A stretch of DNA of 64,000 nt from Bin87 sp965232895 (GCA_965232895.1 OZ247430.1:372001-436000); one strand, 5' to 3'; numbered from the stretch's first letter, positions 43,623 to 52,388 are shown. Notes: generated from the sequence alone by a model not told the origin. Translations and numbers: made by a program.

Positions 43623-44625
43623 CCTGCCCGTTCATCGCGGCGACACGGTCCATGAAGACGGCGAAGGCCTGGGACTCGCCTTTGAACAGGTACGACAGCT
43701 GGGCCGCGGCGATATCGACGCCACCACACTCACGCAGGTGAGAGACCACGTCCAGCAGTCGGTTCTTGCGGATCAGCAGGGAGACGGCGTACCAGTCCTC
43801 CTCCTCGACGCTGAACACGCGGGCGACGGTGGGTCCCTGGATGCCGGCGATTTCGGGGCGCGCCAATATCATGGCGCTGACGTCCTCGGCGGAACGGCCC
43901 TGGACGTTGGCGGTGATGCGGTAGTACGGGTCGGCGCGGAGGTGGGCTTCCAGCATCTCGGTGAAGGAGCGTGCCAGATCGAGGTTGTCGGGACAACCGG
44001 CGAGGGCGGACGGATTGGCTATGAGACAGGCCTGGGAAGTGAGGATCGTGCCGCCGTCCAGGGTCTTGAGGCGGTTTTCCCTGAGGGTTGTGCCGGTAGC
44101 GGAAAGATCCGCGATCAGATCGGCGTAGCCGGCGATGGGCGCGGCTTCCAGGGTGCCGCTTGCCGGCACGAGGGTGAAGTAGTTGATGCCCCGCTCGAAC
44201 AGGTAGCGGCGCAGGAGACGCGGATATTTGGTGGCGATGCGAAGCTGGCGTCCGCGCTCGTGGAACTCCAGGGCCAGGTCGGCGAGGTCGTCGACGGATG
44301 TTACGTCAAGCCAGGAGTCGGGCACGGCCAGCACGTAGTCGCAGCCACCGAATCCCAGGTCCTCCATGACGGGTATTACCGCGTCATCGTCGTGGCGGTA
44401 TTCCATCATCCGGTCCAGACCGGTGATGCCCATCTCAGCGCTGCCCTCTTCCACCTTGGTGGTGATGTCGGCGGTGCGCTGGAAGAGCACGTCGATACCG
44501 GGCAGGGCCGGGATGGAGCCGGTGTAGCGGCGGGAGTTGGGCCGATTCACCTTGACGCCACAGGAGGCCAGGAACCTCATGGTGGGCTCGCCCAGTTCGC
44601 CGTCGCTAGGTATGACCAGTCTCAA
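43606..44625 (-). CDS. hisG: ATP phosphoribosyltransferase, long form
   Basis: This 339-residue enzyme makes phosphoribosyl-ATP, the first step of histidine synthesis. Catalytic-domain marks are RLVIPSDGELGEPTMRFL, TGLDRMMEY, IATKYPRLLRRYLFERGI and VPASGTLEAAPIAGYADLIA (the PRPP-binding loop near residues 155-170). The extra C-terminal domain (RVFSVEEEDWYAVSLLIR, residues about 265-335) resembles the ACT-like regulatory domain of the long HisG. Long HisG usually needs no HisZ, yet hisZ lies 15 bases upstream. Feedback inhibition by histidine is expected. Confidence 0.93.
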   Translation of the reverse strand: MRLVIPSDGELGEPTMRFLASCGVKVNRPNSRRYTGSIPALPGIDVLFQRTADITTKVEEGSAEMGITGLDRMMEYRHDDDAVIPVMEDLGFGGCDYVLAVPDSWLDVTSVDDLADLALEFHERGRQLRIATKYPRLLRRYLFERGINYFTLVPASGTLEAAPIAGYADLIADLSATGTTLRENRLKTLDGGTILTSQACLIANPSALAGCPDNLDLARSFTEMLEAHLRADPYYRITANVQGRSAEDVSAMILARPEIAGIQGPTVARVFSVEEEDWYAVSLLIRKNRLLDVVSHLRECGGVDIAAAQLSYLFKGESQAFAVFMDRVAAMNGQDACHA

Positions 44626-44640
44626 GGCGATGCTCCGTGT

Positions 44641-46050
44641 TTACACTGTTGCCGTCCGACGAAAATCGGAGCGCGCGTCGTTTCCACCCACGTCCAAAAC
44701 GGCTACACCTCCCTGCGCCCGTATGTCGGCGGCAGCGCGCAGAGCGGCGGCGTTGGACCCCTCGTCGTCGGGGGATATCAGGACGGAGTCGGGATCAGTT
44801 TCGGGCTCGTCGGCCGGCGGCATCGCGGACAGCAATGCTTCCACGGTGCAGGCGAAACCCAGGGCGGGCACGGGAGCCGGACCGCCGAGAGCGCGGGCCA
44901 GGGCATCGTACCGTCCGCCGCCGCCTAGAGAGGCATCCGCGTCGCCCCGAACGATGTCGAAGATAATGCCGTTGTAGTACGCGATACCACGGGCCAGGGA
45001 GAAGTCGATCTCCAATCGTCGAGACACCGCGGGGTCTTCACCAATGAGGGAAGTCAATGCGATGATCCGGTCGATGGACCGAGTGTCCGCGCCGGCAGCG
45101 GCAACGATGGACTGGGCCCGGGGCAGTGCGTGGGCTGGGTCGCCCTTGACGGAGGCGAGCTGACCGGCCAGGGCGAGGCCGCGTTTCACCGCGTCGGAGG
45201 CGTCGCCGCCGCGCAACTTGCGCAGCAGGCGGTCGACGATCTCATCGGGCGTGCGGCGGCCCAGGGGCATGTCTGCCGACGTGTTCCAGCGCATGAAACC
45301 GGCCAGGACGGAGCGGGCCGCGCCGTCGGGCAGCCCGGTGACCGCCACGGCCAAGTGCTTCTCCTCGTCGGGGAGGCCGATGCCGGACACGACGTGCAGG
45401 TCAGCGGCCCGCTGCAGGGCGGCAGCGAGGTTCTCGCTGCCCTCGCCGATGCGGTTCATGTTGGCGACGATGAACTCGCGGGCGCGGTCGGAAAGGCCGA
45501 CCGTATCCAGCACGCTGTCCAGCACGTCCAAATCGGCCAGGCGGATGCGATAGTCGGGGATGCCCAACTCCGCGGGGATGCCGGCGGCGAGGGTCAGTAG
45601 CTCGGCATCAGCGAGGATGCTGTTGGAGCCGACCAATTCAGCGCCGACCTGGGTGAACTGGCCCGTGTCGGCGGCGCTGCCAGTGTCGTATCGGAAGACC
45701 GGACCGCAGTATTGCCAGCGCACCAGGGGCGGCTCGTCGCTGTGCCCGTGGATCTCCAGATAGTGCCGCATTATCGCGGAGGTGAACTCGGGCCGCAGGC
45801 TGATGGCGTTGGAGCCGGGGTCAACGAAGGAGTACATCTGCGAAGCCAGGTCGCCGCCGGATTTGCGCAGGAACAGTTCAGTGGTCTCCAGTACCGGGAC
45901 TTCCAGCGCCGAATAGCCGAATCGGCCGATGAAATCGGCGAGGCGGCGCTCGACATACTGCTTGCGCTGACGCGCGCCGGCGTGGAAATCACGCATGCCG
46001 GGCAGGCGGCGCACCGGATTGGGGCGAACGGGCGAAACGGCAGAAATCAT
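44641..46050 (-). CDS. hisZ: HisZ-like ATP phosphoribosyltransferase regulatory subunit
   Basis: This 469-residue protein resembles class II HisRS. Motifs include LPGMRDFHAGARQRKQYVE, PVLETTELFLRKSGGD, SLRPEFTSAIMRHYLE, RYDTGSAADTGQFTQVGAEL and the motif 3 GGGGRYDALARALG. The C-terminal anticodon-binding domain is short and diverged, as in HisZ. The A/B/C motif residues for aminoacylation are only partly kept. It could allosterically control HisG, but HisG here is the long type. A relict HisRS remains possible. Confidence 0.75.
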   Translation of the reverse strand: MISAVSPVRPNPVRRLPGMRDFHAGARQRKQYVERRLADFIGRFGYSALEVPVLETTELFLRKSGGDLASQMYSFVDPGSNAISLRPEFTSAIMRHYLEIHGHSDEPPLVRWQYCGPVFRYDTGSAADTGQFTQVGAELVGSNSILADAELLTLAAGIPAELGIPDYRIRLADLDVLDSVLDTVGLSDRAREFIVANMNRIGEGSENLAAALQRAADLHVVSGIGLPDEEKHLAVAVTGLPDGAARSVLAGFMRWNTSADMPLGRRTPDEIVDRLLRKLRGGDASDAVKRGLALAGQLASVKGDPAHALPRAQSIVAAAGADTRSIDRIIALTSLIGEDPAVSRRLEIDFSLARGIAYYNGIIFDIVRGDADASLGGGGRYDALARALGGPAPVPALGFACTVEALLSAMPPADEPETDPDSVLISPDDEGSNAAALRAAADIRAQGGVAVLDVGGNDARSDFRRTATV

Positions 46051-46056
46051 CGCACG

Positions 46057-46425
46057 CTATTTTACCACCAAGAGGCTAAGGAGGCGGTTGACGAAACGGG
46101 CTACTTTGGGGCGGTTGCTGTTTATTCGCTGATGGGTTAGCCGGCCGTGGTAGAAATGGATATGAAAATCCTCTGCTGTGTCCAAATCGGAAATCCATTG
46201 CGGTCTTTGGTGCAGCGTCGCCAAGGCTTTGACAGCATCGCGAAATGCGCCGTGGCTATCATAGTGCCAACCGTGTTCCTGAGCGACGGCGATTAGTGCG
46301 TGGGCCGCCGCGCCCCAAAGCAGTTCCGCACCATTGAGTTCGTCACCGGCCGCAAACTCTCGCTCTGACTTGTCCAGAAAGCCCTGGGCAATGCTAACGT
46401 GCCGATTTTGCGGAAACGTCGTCAT
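46057..46425 (-). CDS. PaREP1/HEPN-like small helical protein (copy B)
   Basis: This 122-residue all-helical protein has LDKSEREFAAGDELNGAELL, WGAAAHALIAVAQEHGWHYD and a DFHIHFYHG segment, matching copies A, C and D. It overlaps the end of copy C by 32 bases in a different frame. Downstream of it lies hisZ, six bases beyond the stop codon. Its function is unknown; HEPN-like proteins often act as RNases or neutralise toxins. Confidence 0.65.
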   Translation of the reverse strand: MTTFPQNRHVSIAQGFLDKSEREFAAGDELNGAELLWGAAAHALIAVAQEHGWHYDSHGAFRDAVKALATLHQRPQWISDLDTAEDFHIHFYHGRLTHQRINSNRPKVARFVNRLLSLLVVK

Positions 46426-46792
46426 GTCGCGCGTCCAGGTCCCGGATCATACCAAGCACCCATTTGGTGACCGTGCGGGCGTCTTCCTCACGACCGTCTC
46501 CCATGGCGAAAAGGCCGAAGCGGACTCGGTCCGGTCCGCCTTCTACCGAGGAAAAGCCGCTGAGCAGGGGTTCGTCCTCGTCGTCATCCAGCTCGTTGAG
46601 ACGCTCGGCGACGGCGTACAATTCCTCATTGTTGGAGTGGGGCCAGCCTTTGTGCTCGGCTACTGCTGAGAGAGTGCACACGACGGCATCCCACAGTCGT
46701 TCGGTGGCGGCCAGGGGGTTGCCGGCGGCGAACCCGCGGTCGGCGGCGGCGAGGTAGGCTTGGGTTTTTTTGGTTTGATCGGGAGTAATCAT
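46394..46792 (-). CDS. PaREP1/HEPN-like small helical protein (copy C)
   Basis: This 132-residue protein shows AYLAAADRGFAAGNPLAATE, RLWDAVVCTLSAVAEHKGW and a C terminus ending EEDARTVTKWVLGMIRD. The acidic mid-segment (LNELDDDEDEPLL) differs from the other copies. It starts 18 bases after the nuclease gene stop and overlaps copy B. The three genes look like one cassette. Confidence 0.65.
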   Translation of the reverse strand: MITPDQTKKTQAYLAAADRGFAAGNPLAATERLWDAVVCTLSAVAEHKGWPHSNNEELYAVAERLNELDDDEDEPLLSGFSSVEGGPDRVRFGLFAMGDGREEDARTVTKWVLGMIRDLDARHDDVSAKSAR

Positions 46793-46810
46793 TTTAGGTC
46801 ATCCGCTTTT

Positions 46811-47980
46811 CTAACCCTCTTCCTCGTTGCCTTCTTCCACAAAGACGTTCACGACGGGCGTGATTGCCTCAATGAACATCCGCACAGTATCGGCAATTTC
46901 TTCGCTGAAACCATCGGTTAGCGTAGCGACTCCTACAGTCGCTATGAGACGATTCGGCTCAATTTCGTGTGTCCCACACGGAAGAATACCAGCTAACTTG
47001 CCTGCCAAATCATATCCTTCATACCAGAATTCGACGTCAGCGCGCCAATCCTTGGATCCATCTTGTGGCCAAAGATTAATGCGGTATGACATTCCGTTCC
47101 AATTAGCCCAAGGCGTCCGCGAATACCATAGGTGGTAATAACGCCCGCTATTTGAGTGGCGACCAGCCCATTTGCTCCTTCTGTTGGGCTTGATTTCACT
47201 CGACAATCCACTTATGGCCAGATCTCTAACTCTGTAGAGGAATGGCGTTGATTCGTGATCGATGCTCTGCCGGAATGTGCGGCTTAATTTCTCGCCCAAG
47301 CTGCTACGACCCAGCGACTGTGCTTTATTCGCATTGTCGCCCACTGTCACCATAAAATCTTCGCTCGCGGGCAAGGGGATTATGGTTGACGCTTGAACAA
47401 ACAGAGTGTTTGTTTGCTGGTCGTGGTAAGGCACCAACTGAATGCAAGTTATCAGGTCCGCATTTGGCGATTTCTCGTTCAACCATAGGGACGCAGAGGT
47501 TACTTGCGGCGCAAAGCGATGGCTGACCAAGATGATGCGCTGGTCATTGTTCAAAGCATTGAGGTCATCAGCATTGAGATGCTGCAACAGCCGCTCAATT
47601 GCCTCGTTTTCCGACGTTTCGCCGTATGCAGCCAGCATACTAACAACCTTCTCAGCAGTGACGTTGTGCAAATAGCTGGCATATTTGATGGCCTGCCAGT
47701 GCACGTCGGCCCCGGTGTCGTCGCGTTTTAGTTCTATGACGACCAGCCTACCGTCACCGTCCACTGCTAACAAATCCAGCCGCTCGTTAATGAGATCAAA
47801 GCCGCTAAACTCCTTACCGACTATCAACAAGTCATCTCCCAGAATGTCAGGATGAGCTGCAATCCATTCTTGGATGTCCCGGCGCTCCTTCCATCCGAGG
47901 CTGGCAAAGTCTTTTTCGGGGATGGCCTGAGCTTCTTGGCTATCCGGGTTTATACGGAACATTTTGGGTTCGCCACTCAT
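46811..47980 (-). CDS. PD-(D/E)XK nuclease, NucS/DUF91-like
   Basis: This 389-residue protein has a PD-(D/E)XK core: NERLDLLAVDGDGRLVVIEL and K in ELKRDDTGADVHWQAIKYAS (D, E, K at the catalytic positions near residues 70-90). This is similar to NucS/DUF91 and DUF4268-type nucleases. The C-terminal half (RYYHLWYSRTPWANWNGMSY) is rich in aromatic residues and resembles the DUF4268 module. The frame opens to 48472, but an ATG at 47980 with AAAGG before it starts the recognisable protein. Two HEPN-like genes follow directly. Likely DNA- or RNA-directed defence or stress role. Confidence 0.72.
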   Translation of the reverse strand: MSGEPKMFRINPDSQEAQAIPEKDFASLGWKERRDIQEWIAAHPDILGDDLLIVGKEFSGFDLINERLDLLAVDGDGRLVVIELKRDDTGADVHWQAIKYASYLHNVTAEKVVSMLAAYGETSENEAIERLLQHLNADDLNALNNDQRIILVSHRFAPQVTSASLWLNEKSPNADLITCIQLVPYHDQQTNTLFVQASTIIPLPASEDFMVTVGDNANKAQSLGRSSLGEKLSRTFRQSIDHESTPFLYRVRDLAISGLSSEIKPNRRSKWAGRHSNSGRYYHLWYSRTPWANWNGMSYRINLWPQDGSKDWRADVEFWYEGYDLAGKLAGILPCGTHEIEPNRLIATVGVATLTDGFSEEIADTVRMFIEAITPVVNVFVEEGNEEEG

Positions 47981-48006
47981 ATCGGTTTCCTTTTCAGAGC
48001 GACTGG

Positions 48007-48028
48007 ATTCCGGCGCTTTCGCCGGAAT
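48007..48028. repeat. Hairpin repeat (ATTCC-GGCG type)
   Basis: ATTCCGGCG and CGCCGGAAT pair around a CTTT loop. Related hairpins occur at 52414, 52465 and 52549. It lies in the gap between the nuclease gene and the SDR gene. Confidence 0.6.
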
Positions 48029-48042
48029 GACGCTGGCAGTGG

Positions 48043-48825
48043 CTACGGATGCGCGTTCAATCCGCCGTCGATGTACACCGGCTGCCCGCTGGGATAGTCG
48101 CAGTGGGGGGAGCAGAGGTAGACCAGCATGGCGGCCAAATCGCGGGGATGACCCTTGCGGCGCATGGGCGTGTAGCGGACGAGGAGTTCCTCGCGCTGGG
48201 TCTCTAAGGGGATGTCCTCGGCCGTTGACCAGCCGGACCCTACGGCGTTGACCCGGATCTCGCTTCGGCCCCATTCCACCGCCAGCGAGCGCGTCAGGGA
48301 CAGGACGGCGGCCTGGGTGGCGCTGTAGGCGGAGCAGTTGATGACCGCGCGCTCGGCCAGGTTGGAGATGACGTTCACGACCCGCCCGTACTGCTGGTCC
48401 AGCATGCGTTGACCCACGGCCTGGCTGAGCATGAAGGTGGCGCGGACGTTGCGGGCGTGGAGTTCGTCCCACTCCTCAAGGGCGATTTCCGCCGCGGGTT
48501 TGGCGAAGAAGCTGCGGGTGTCGTTGACCAGGATGTCGACCCGGGGATGCGCGTCGGCGATGGAGTCGAGAACCGCGGCCGCCCCGTCCGGCGTGTCCCA
48601 GCGTCCCACGTGGCGATCGGTGTCGCGGCCGGAGACTGCGGTTACTGCGTCGGCGATGGCATCGGCGGCATCTCCGCGACGAGCCACCGCGAACACCTCA
48701 GCGCCAGCCTCGGCCAACGCAGCGGCCAGGAAGGGGGATTCATCGCCGCCAGCGGAGGCCACGATGGCGGTTTGCCCGGCGAGGCTGAACTCGGCGGGGA
48801 GATGGTTTCGGGACGGCAACGCCAC
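48043..48825 (-). CDS. SDR-family protein with altered active site
   Basis: This 260-residue protein has an SDR fold: cofactor region LAGQTAIVASAGGDESPFLA, LVNDTRSF, and SAYSATQAAVLSLTRSLAVE. The usual TGxxxGxG motif is altered to ASAGGDESP, and the catalytic YxxxK reads YSATQ, so Lys is replaced by Gln. It is followed on the same strand by an intact gene for a second SDR 57 bases upstream. It may have lost oxidoreductase activity. The C terminus ends with LCSPHCDYPSGQPVYIDGG, typical of SDR. Confidence 0.8.
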   Translation of the reverse strand: MALPSRNHLPAEFSLAGQTAIVASAGGDESPFLAAALAEAGAEVFAVARRGDAADAIADAVTAVSGRDTDRHVGRWDTPDGAAAVLDSIADAHPRVDILVNDTRSFFAKPAAEIALEEWDELHARNVRATFMLSQAVGQRMLDQQYGRVVNVISNLAERAVINCSAYSATQAAVLSLTRSLAVEWGRSEIRVNAVGSGWSTAEDIPLETQREELLVRYTPMRRKGHPRDLAAMLVYLCSPHCDYPSGQPVYIDGGLNAHP

Positions 48826-48882
48826 GTCGCTACACTCCTGTCAAGGACGGATGGATGACGGTTTTCGGGCAGGCTTGAGGCG

Positions 48883-49692
48883 TCACGGTTCCAGCGCGGC
48901 GACCGGAGCGTGGCCAGTGGGGGTAATGCCGGCCGCGAGGCCAGCGCCATCGAGAATGAACATCTCGCCGGTCATGTAGTCGGAGGCATCAGAGGCCAGG
49001 AACACGGCGATGGGTCCAAGGTCCTCAGGCTTGCCGAGCTTCCCGGTGGGCAGAAAGTCGCCGGATTGGGGCAGGGTGCGATTGATCTCGGCGCCGGGGT
49101 CGATGGTCGGGATGAATCCGGGGACGATGCTGTTGGCGGTGATGCCGTAGCGGGCGAGGCTGAAGGACAGGACGCGAGTCAGCTGGATCACGCCGCCCTT
49201 GGAGGTGCAGTACATATAGATATCGCGGCCACCCCGCAGCCCGAAGCCCGAAGCGACGTTAACGATCTTGCCCTTGCCGGCGTCGGCCATGGGCTTGGCG
49301 GCGGCGCGCGCGCAATAGAAGGCGCCGGAGAGATTGACCGACATGGCCGCGTCCCAGTCGTCGTCGGTGATCTCCCAAATGGGTTTGAGCACGTTGTCCG
49401 CGACCATGGCCGCGTTGTTGATGAGCACGTCAACGCGGCCAAAGTGGGCCATGGTCGCCTCGATCAACGCGTCGGCGTCCGACGATTTGGCAACATCGGT
49501 GGGCACGGCGATGGCGTCCTGGCCGGCGGCGATCACTTCGTCGCGGGCGGCCTCGATGGGCCCGGCGCGCCGACCGGCAATGACCAGGTTGGCGCCGGAG
49601 CGGGTGAGGGCGCGTACCATTTCGAGGCCGAGACCGGTGCCGCCGCCGGTGATGACGACGACTTTGCCGTCGAGGTACAGGTTTTCAAGCAT
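48883..49692 (-). CDS. Short-chain dehydrogenase/reductase
   Basis: This 269-residue SDR has a complete set of motifs: VVVITGGGTGLGLEMVRALT, INNAAMV and the catalytic YCTSKGGVIQLTR (Y and K). The loop near residues 20-40 (VIAGRRAGPIEA) suggests NADP preference from the Arg pair. ATG at 49692 is preferred; the frame opens at 49719. It overlaps birA by eight bases. Substrate is unknown. Confidence 0.88.
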   Translation of the reverse strand: MLENLYLDGKVVVITGGGTGLGLEMVRALTRSGANLVIAGRRAGPIEAARDEVIAAGQDAIAVPTDVAKSSDADALIEATMAHFGRVDVLINNAAMVADNVLKPIWEITDDDWDAAMSVNLSGAFYCARAAAKPMADAGKGKIVNVASGFGLRGGRDIYMYCTSKGGVIQLTRVLSFSLARYGITANSIVPGFIPTIDPGAEINRTLPQSGDFLPTGKLGKPEDLGPIAVFLASDASDYMTGEMFILDGAGLAAGITPTGHAPVAALEP

Positions 49693-50488
49693 TGGCTGCG
49701 GGCGCTCCTTGGGCTGCACGGAGGGTAATGTCTCCAGCGGTGAGGGTCAATAAGTCGCCAGAGTCGGTGCGTAGCAACAGGTTGCCGTGTTCGTCGATGT
49801 CCTCGGCGAGGCCGGTGTCGGTTGAGCCGTGGTGCGTCACTGTGACGCGCTGTCCCAGGGTGTCCAGCCAGCGGCGCCACTCGGCGATGGGAGAACGGCC
49901 GCGCCGCAGGTCAAGGTACAGGGCGTCCATATGCTGGAGGATGCGGCGCAGCAGTTCCGAGCGGTCGATTTCGGATTCGGAAGCGTGGTTCAGGCTGGTA
50001 GCGGTGGCGGCGATTTCGGGATCGGCGGAGACGTCCAGGGCAACGTTGACGCCGACGCCGACTACCGCGTGCTGGACCCGGGAGCCGGACATGGCGCTTT
50101 CGGCAAGGATGCCGGCAACCTTCAGGCCGTCTATGGTTATGTCATTGGGCCACTTGATGGAGGGATACAGGCTCGACACCTGACGGATCGATCGGGCGAC
50201 GGCGACGCCGGCCAGCGGGCTGAGCAAGGGCAGCGCGTCCGGTTCCGGTCGGAAGAGAACGGAGAAGTAGAGGTTGCCGGCGTCGGATATCCAGCGCCGG
50301 CCCAGGCGGCCGCGGCTGGCGGTCTGCGTTTCGGCGACCACGACGGCGCCCTCGCCGGCGCCGGCACGGGCCCACTCCGCAACGTCGTCCATGGTGGAGC
50401 CGGTGGACTGGTAGAAGCGCACGCTCCGGCCGACTACGGCGGTGTACAGGCCGGAGCGGAGCATTTGGGCGACGATGGAAGGGGGCAT
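49685..50488 (-). CDS. birA: Biotin--[acetyl-CoA-carboxylase] ligase
   Basis: This 267-residue ligase attaches biotin to carboxylase carrier domains. It contains the biotin-AMP motif ASRGRLGRRWISDAGNLYFS, the IKWPNDITIDGLKVAGIL strand and GVGVNVALD. The C-terminal SH3-like domain runs from residue 215. It lacks the N-terminal HTH of the regulatory BirA form, so it is the single-function type. ATG at 50488 fits; the reported longer frame overlaps the HEPN-like gene. Confidence 0.9.
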   Translation of the reverse strand: MPPSIVAQMLRSGLYTAVVGRSVRFYQSTGSTMDDVAEWARAGAGEGAVVVAETQTASRGRLGRRWISDAGNLYFSVLFRPEPDALPLLSPLAGVAVARSIRQVSSLYPSIKWPNDITIDGLKVAGILAESAMSGSRVQHAVVGVGVNVALDVSADPEIAATATSLNHASESEIDRSELLRRILQHMDALYLDLRRGRSPIAEWRRWLDTLGQRVTVTHHGSTDTGLAEDIDEHGNLLLRTDSGDLLTLTAGDITLRAAQGAPAANA

Positions 50489-50516
50489 GAGCAGGTCGAA
50501 AACATCGCGCGGTGGG

Positions 50517-50966
50517 TTATGCCGAGGCGGCCCAATCCCCGAATGAAACCCCGACCGTGTATTCCTCGGGGACCAATCCCCAAAGAGTCTCCATGAGAGG
50601 TCGCACTTCGGCCAGCGCAAATTCGGTCAGCCCGTCAGTCATGTAAACCTCATAGAAATTGCCGTGCAATCTCTCGGCAGCAGCGATACCCCGCCCGATC
50701 TCAGTCATGCGATCGGGTATTTCATCTGACAGCGCCGTTAACGCCTCCTGGATGGCGACATGATCATAGTGCTGCCAACCACGATCGGTAGCCACGGCTT
50801 TGGTGAGTTGAGCAACGGTACCCCAGCCCTTCTCGCCAGCCTGGCACAGGTCCCCATCTGCGAGGCGGGACGGCCGCTTGGACCAGTAGTCCCGGGCCTG
50901 CTCCAGATGCTTGCGGATACGAGCGTCCCGGCGAGCCGGAGGTTCACGGCGAGTTCGAGGAGGCAT
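50517..50966 (-). CDS. PaREP1/HEPN-like small helical protein (copy D)
   Basis: This 149-residue helical protein has a basic N-terminal extension (RTRREPPARRDARIRKHLEQ), then LADGDLCQAGEKGWGTVAQL, KAVATDRGWQH and ERLHGNFYEVYM. The match to copy A is the closest of the four. It starts 19 bases after the glycyl-tRNA synthetase gene and ends 28 bases before birA. Its function is unknown. Confidence 0.65.
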   Translation of the reverse strand: MPPRTRREPPARRDARIRKHLEQARDYWSKRPSRLADGDLCQAGEKGWGTVAQLTKAVATDRGWQHYDHVAIQEALTALSDEIPDRMTEIGRGIAAAERLHGNFYEVYMTDGLTEFALAEVRPLMETLWGLVPEEYTVGVSFGDWAASA

Positions 50967-50985
50967 GGCGATTTTCGATCCCTTT

Positions 50986-52305
50986 CTACCAGCCGTGGTC
51001 GTAGCGGTCTTGGAGGACGTCGAGGAGGCGGGTGACGGGGATGCGCTGCTGGATCATGGTGTCGCGGTCACGGATGGTGACGGCGTGGTCGTCCAGGGTG
51101 TCGAAGTCGACAGTGACGCAGTAGGGCGTGCCGATCTCGTCCTGCCGGCGGTAGCGGCGGCCGATGCTCTGAGCGTCGTCGAACTGGCAACGGAAGCGAC
51201 GGCGCACGAGGTCGTAGACGCTGCGGGCGGTTGGCGCCAGGCGGGCGTTGCGGCTCAGGGGCAGAACGGCAACGGTAACCGGAGCCAAAGCCTGGTGGAA
51301 GTGCAGGACGGTGCGAGTGTCGTTGCCGTCGGGTTCCTCGTCGTAGCTGTCCAGCCAGAAGGCCAGGGTGGCGCGGTCCACGCCGCCGGAGGGTTCGATG
51401 ACATACGGCAGGTAACGCTCGTGAATCTCGTCGTCGAAGTAGGTGAGATCTTCGCCGCTGAACTCCTTGTGGCGGCCCAAGTCGAAATCGGTGCGGTTGG
51501 CGATGCCTTCCAGCTCGCCCCAGCCCCAGGGGAAGCGGTACTCGATGTCGTAGGTGGCCTTGGCGTAGTGGGCGAGTTCGTCGCCGGCGTGCTCCCGGAG
51601 ACGCAAATTTCCGGGGCGGATACCCAAACTCGCGTACCAGTCGAAACGAGCCTGCACCCACTGTTGCAGCCACTCGTCGTCGGTGCCGGGCTTGACGAAG
51701 AACTCGATCTCCATCTGCTCGAACTCGCGCGTGCGGAAGGTGAAGTTGCCGGGAGTGATCTCGTTGCGGAAAGCCTTGCCGATCTGGGCGATGCCGAAGG
51801 GCAGCTTCTTGCGCGTCGCCGTCTGCACGTTTTGGAAGTTTACGAAGATGCCCTGGGCGGTTTCGGGGCGCAGGAACACCTCGTTGCTGGAATCCTCAAC
51901 GGGGCCCATGAAGGTGCGGAACATGAGGTTGAAACGGCGGGGTTCGGTGAAGTCGCCGCCGCACTCAGGACATACATCGCTTTCAAGCTGGTCCTGGCGG
52001 AAGCGGCGGTGGCACTGGCGACACTCAACCAGCGGGTCGCTGAAATTCTCCACGTGACCGCTGGCTTCCCAAACGCGCGGGTGCATCAGGATGGCGGCGT
52101 CCAGGCCGACGACGTCGTCGCGCTCGGAGACGACGGAACGCCACCAGGCCTCCTTGACGTTGCGCTTCAGCTCGACGCCCAACGGGCCATAGTCCCAGGT
52201 TGATCCGAGGCCGCCGTACACCTCGCTGGACTGGAAAACGAAACCCCGTCGCTTGGAGAGGGACAGGACTTTATCCATATCGGCGTAGGGCAGGGTGCGC
52301 GGCAT
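50986..52305 (-). CDS. glyQS: Glycyl-tRNA synthetase, archaeal/eukaryotic type
   Basis: This 439-residue class II synthetase charges tRNA-Gly. The start PYADMDKVLSLSKRRGFVFQ and SSEVYGGLGSTWDYGPLGVE are diagnostic, with RPETAQGIFVNFQNV (motif 1/2), the zinc Cys set CRQCHRR...CPECGG, and EPSGGVDRATLAFWLDSY as motif 3. The C-terminal anticodon domain includes PVTVAVLPLSRNARL. It is the alpha2 type and so differs from the two-subunit bacterial enzyme. An ATG at 52305 is the natural start. Confidence 0.95.
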   Translation of the reverse strand: MPRTLPYADMDKVLSLSKRRGFVFQSSEVYGGLGSTWDYGPLGVELKRNVKEAWWRSVVSERDDVVGLDAAILMHPRVWEASGHVENFSDPLVECRQCHRRFRQDQLESDVCPECGGDFTEPRRFNLMFRTFMGPVEDSSNEVFLRPETAQGIFVNFQNVQTATRKKLPFGIAQIGKAFRNEITPGNFTFRTREFEQMEIEFFVKPGTDDEWLQQWVQARFDWYASLGIRPGNLRLREHAGDELAHYAKATYDIEYRFPWGWGELEGIANRTDFDLGRHKEFSGEDLTYFDDEIHERYLPYVIEPSGGVDRATLAFWLDSYDEEPDGNDTRTVLHFHQALAPVTVAVLPLSRNARLAPTARSVYDLVRRRFRCQFDDAQSIGRRYRRQDEIGTPYCVTVDFDTLDDHAVTIRDRDTMIQQRIPVTRLLDVLQDRYDHGW

Positions 52306-52388
52306 ATTGAGACCTCGTTGCGTGGATCAGGATTGAATTATGTTATCACTGCCGGGCAAGGTTCAGCAGGGACCATCGGTCGCGGAAC

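Noticed and set aside
47981..48472. N-terminal extension of the nuclease gene frame
   Set aside because: The extra residues are Arg/Pro/Gly-rich, overlap the SDR gene on the same strand, and the ATG at 47980 has a binding site and starts the conserved part.
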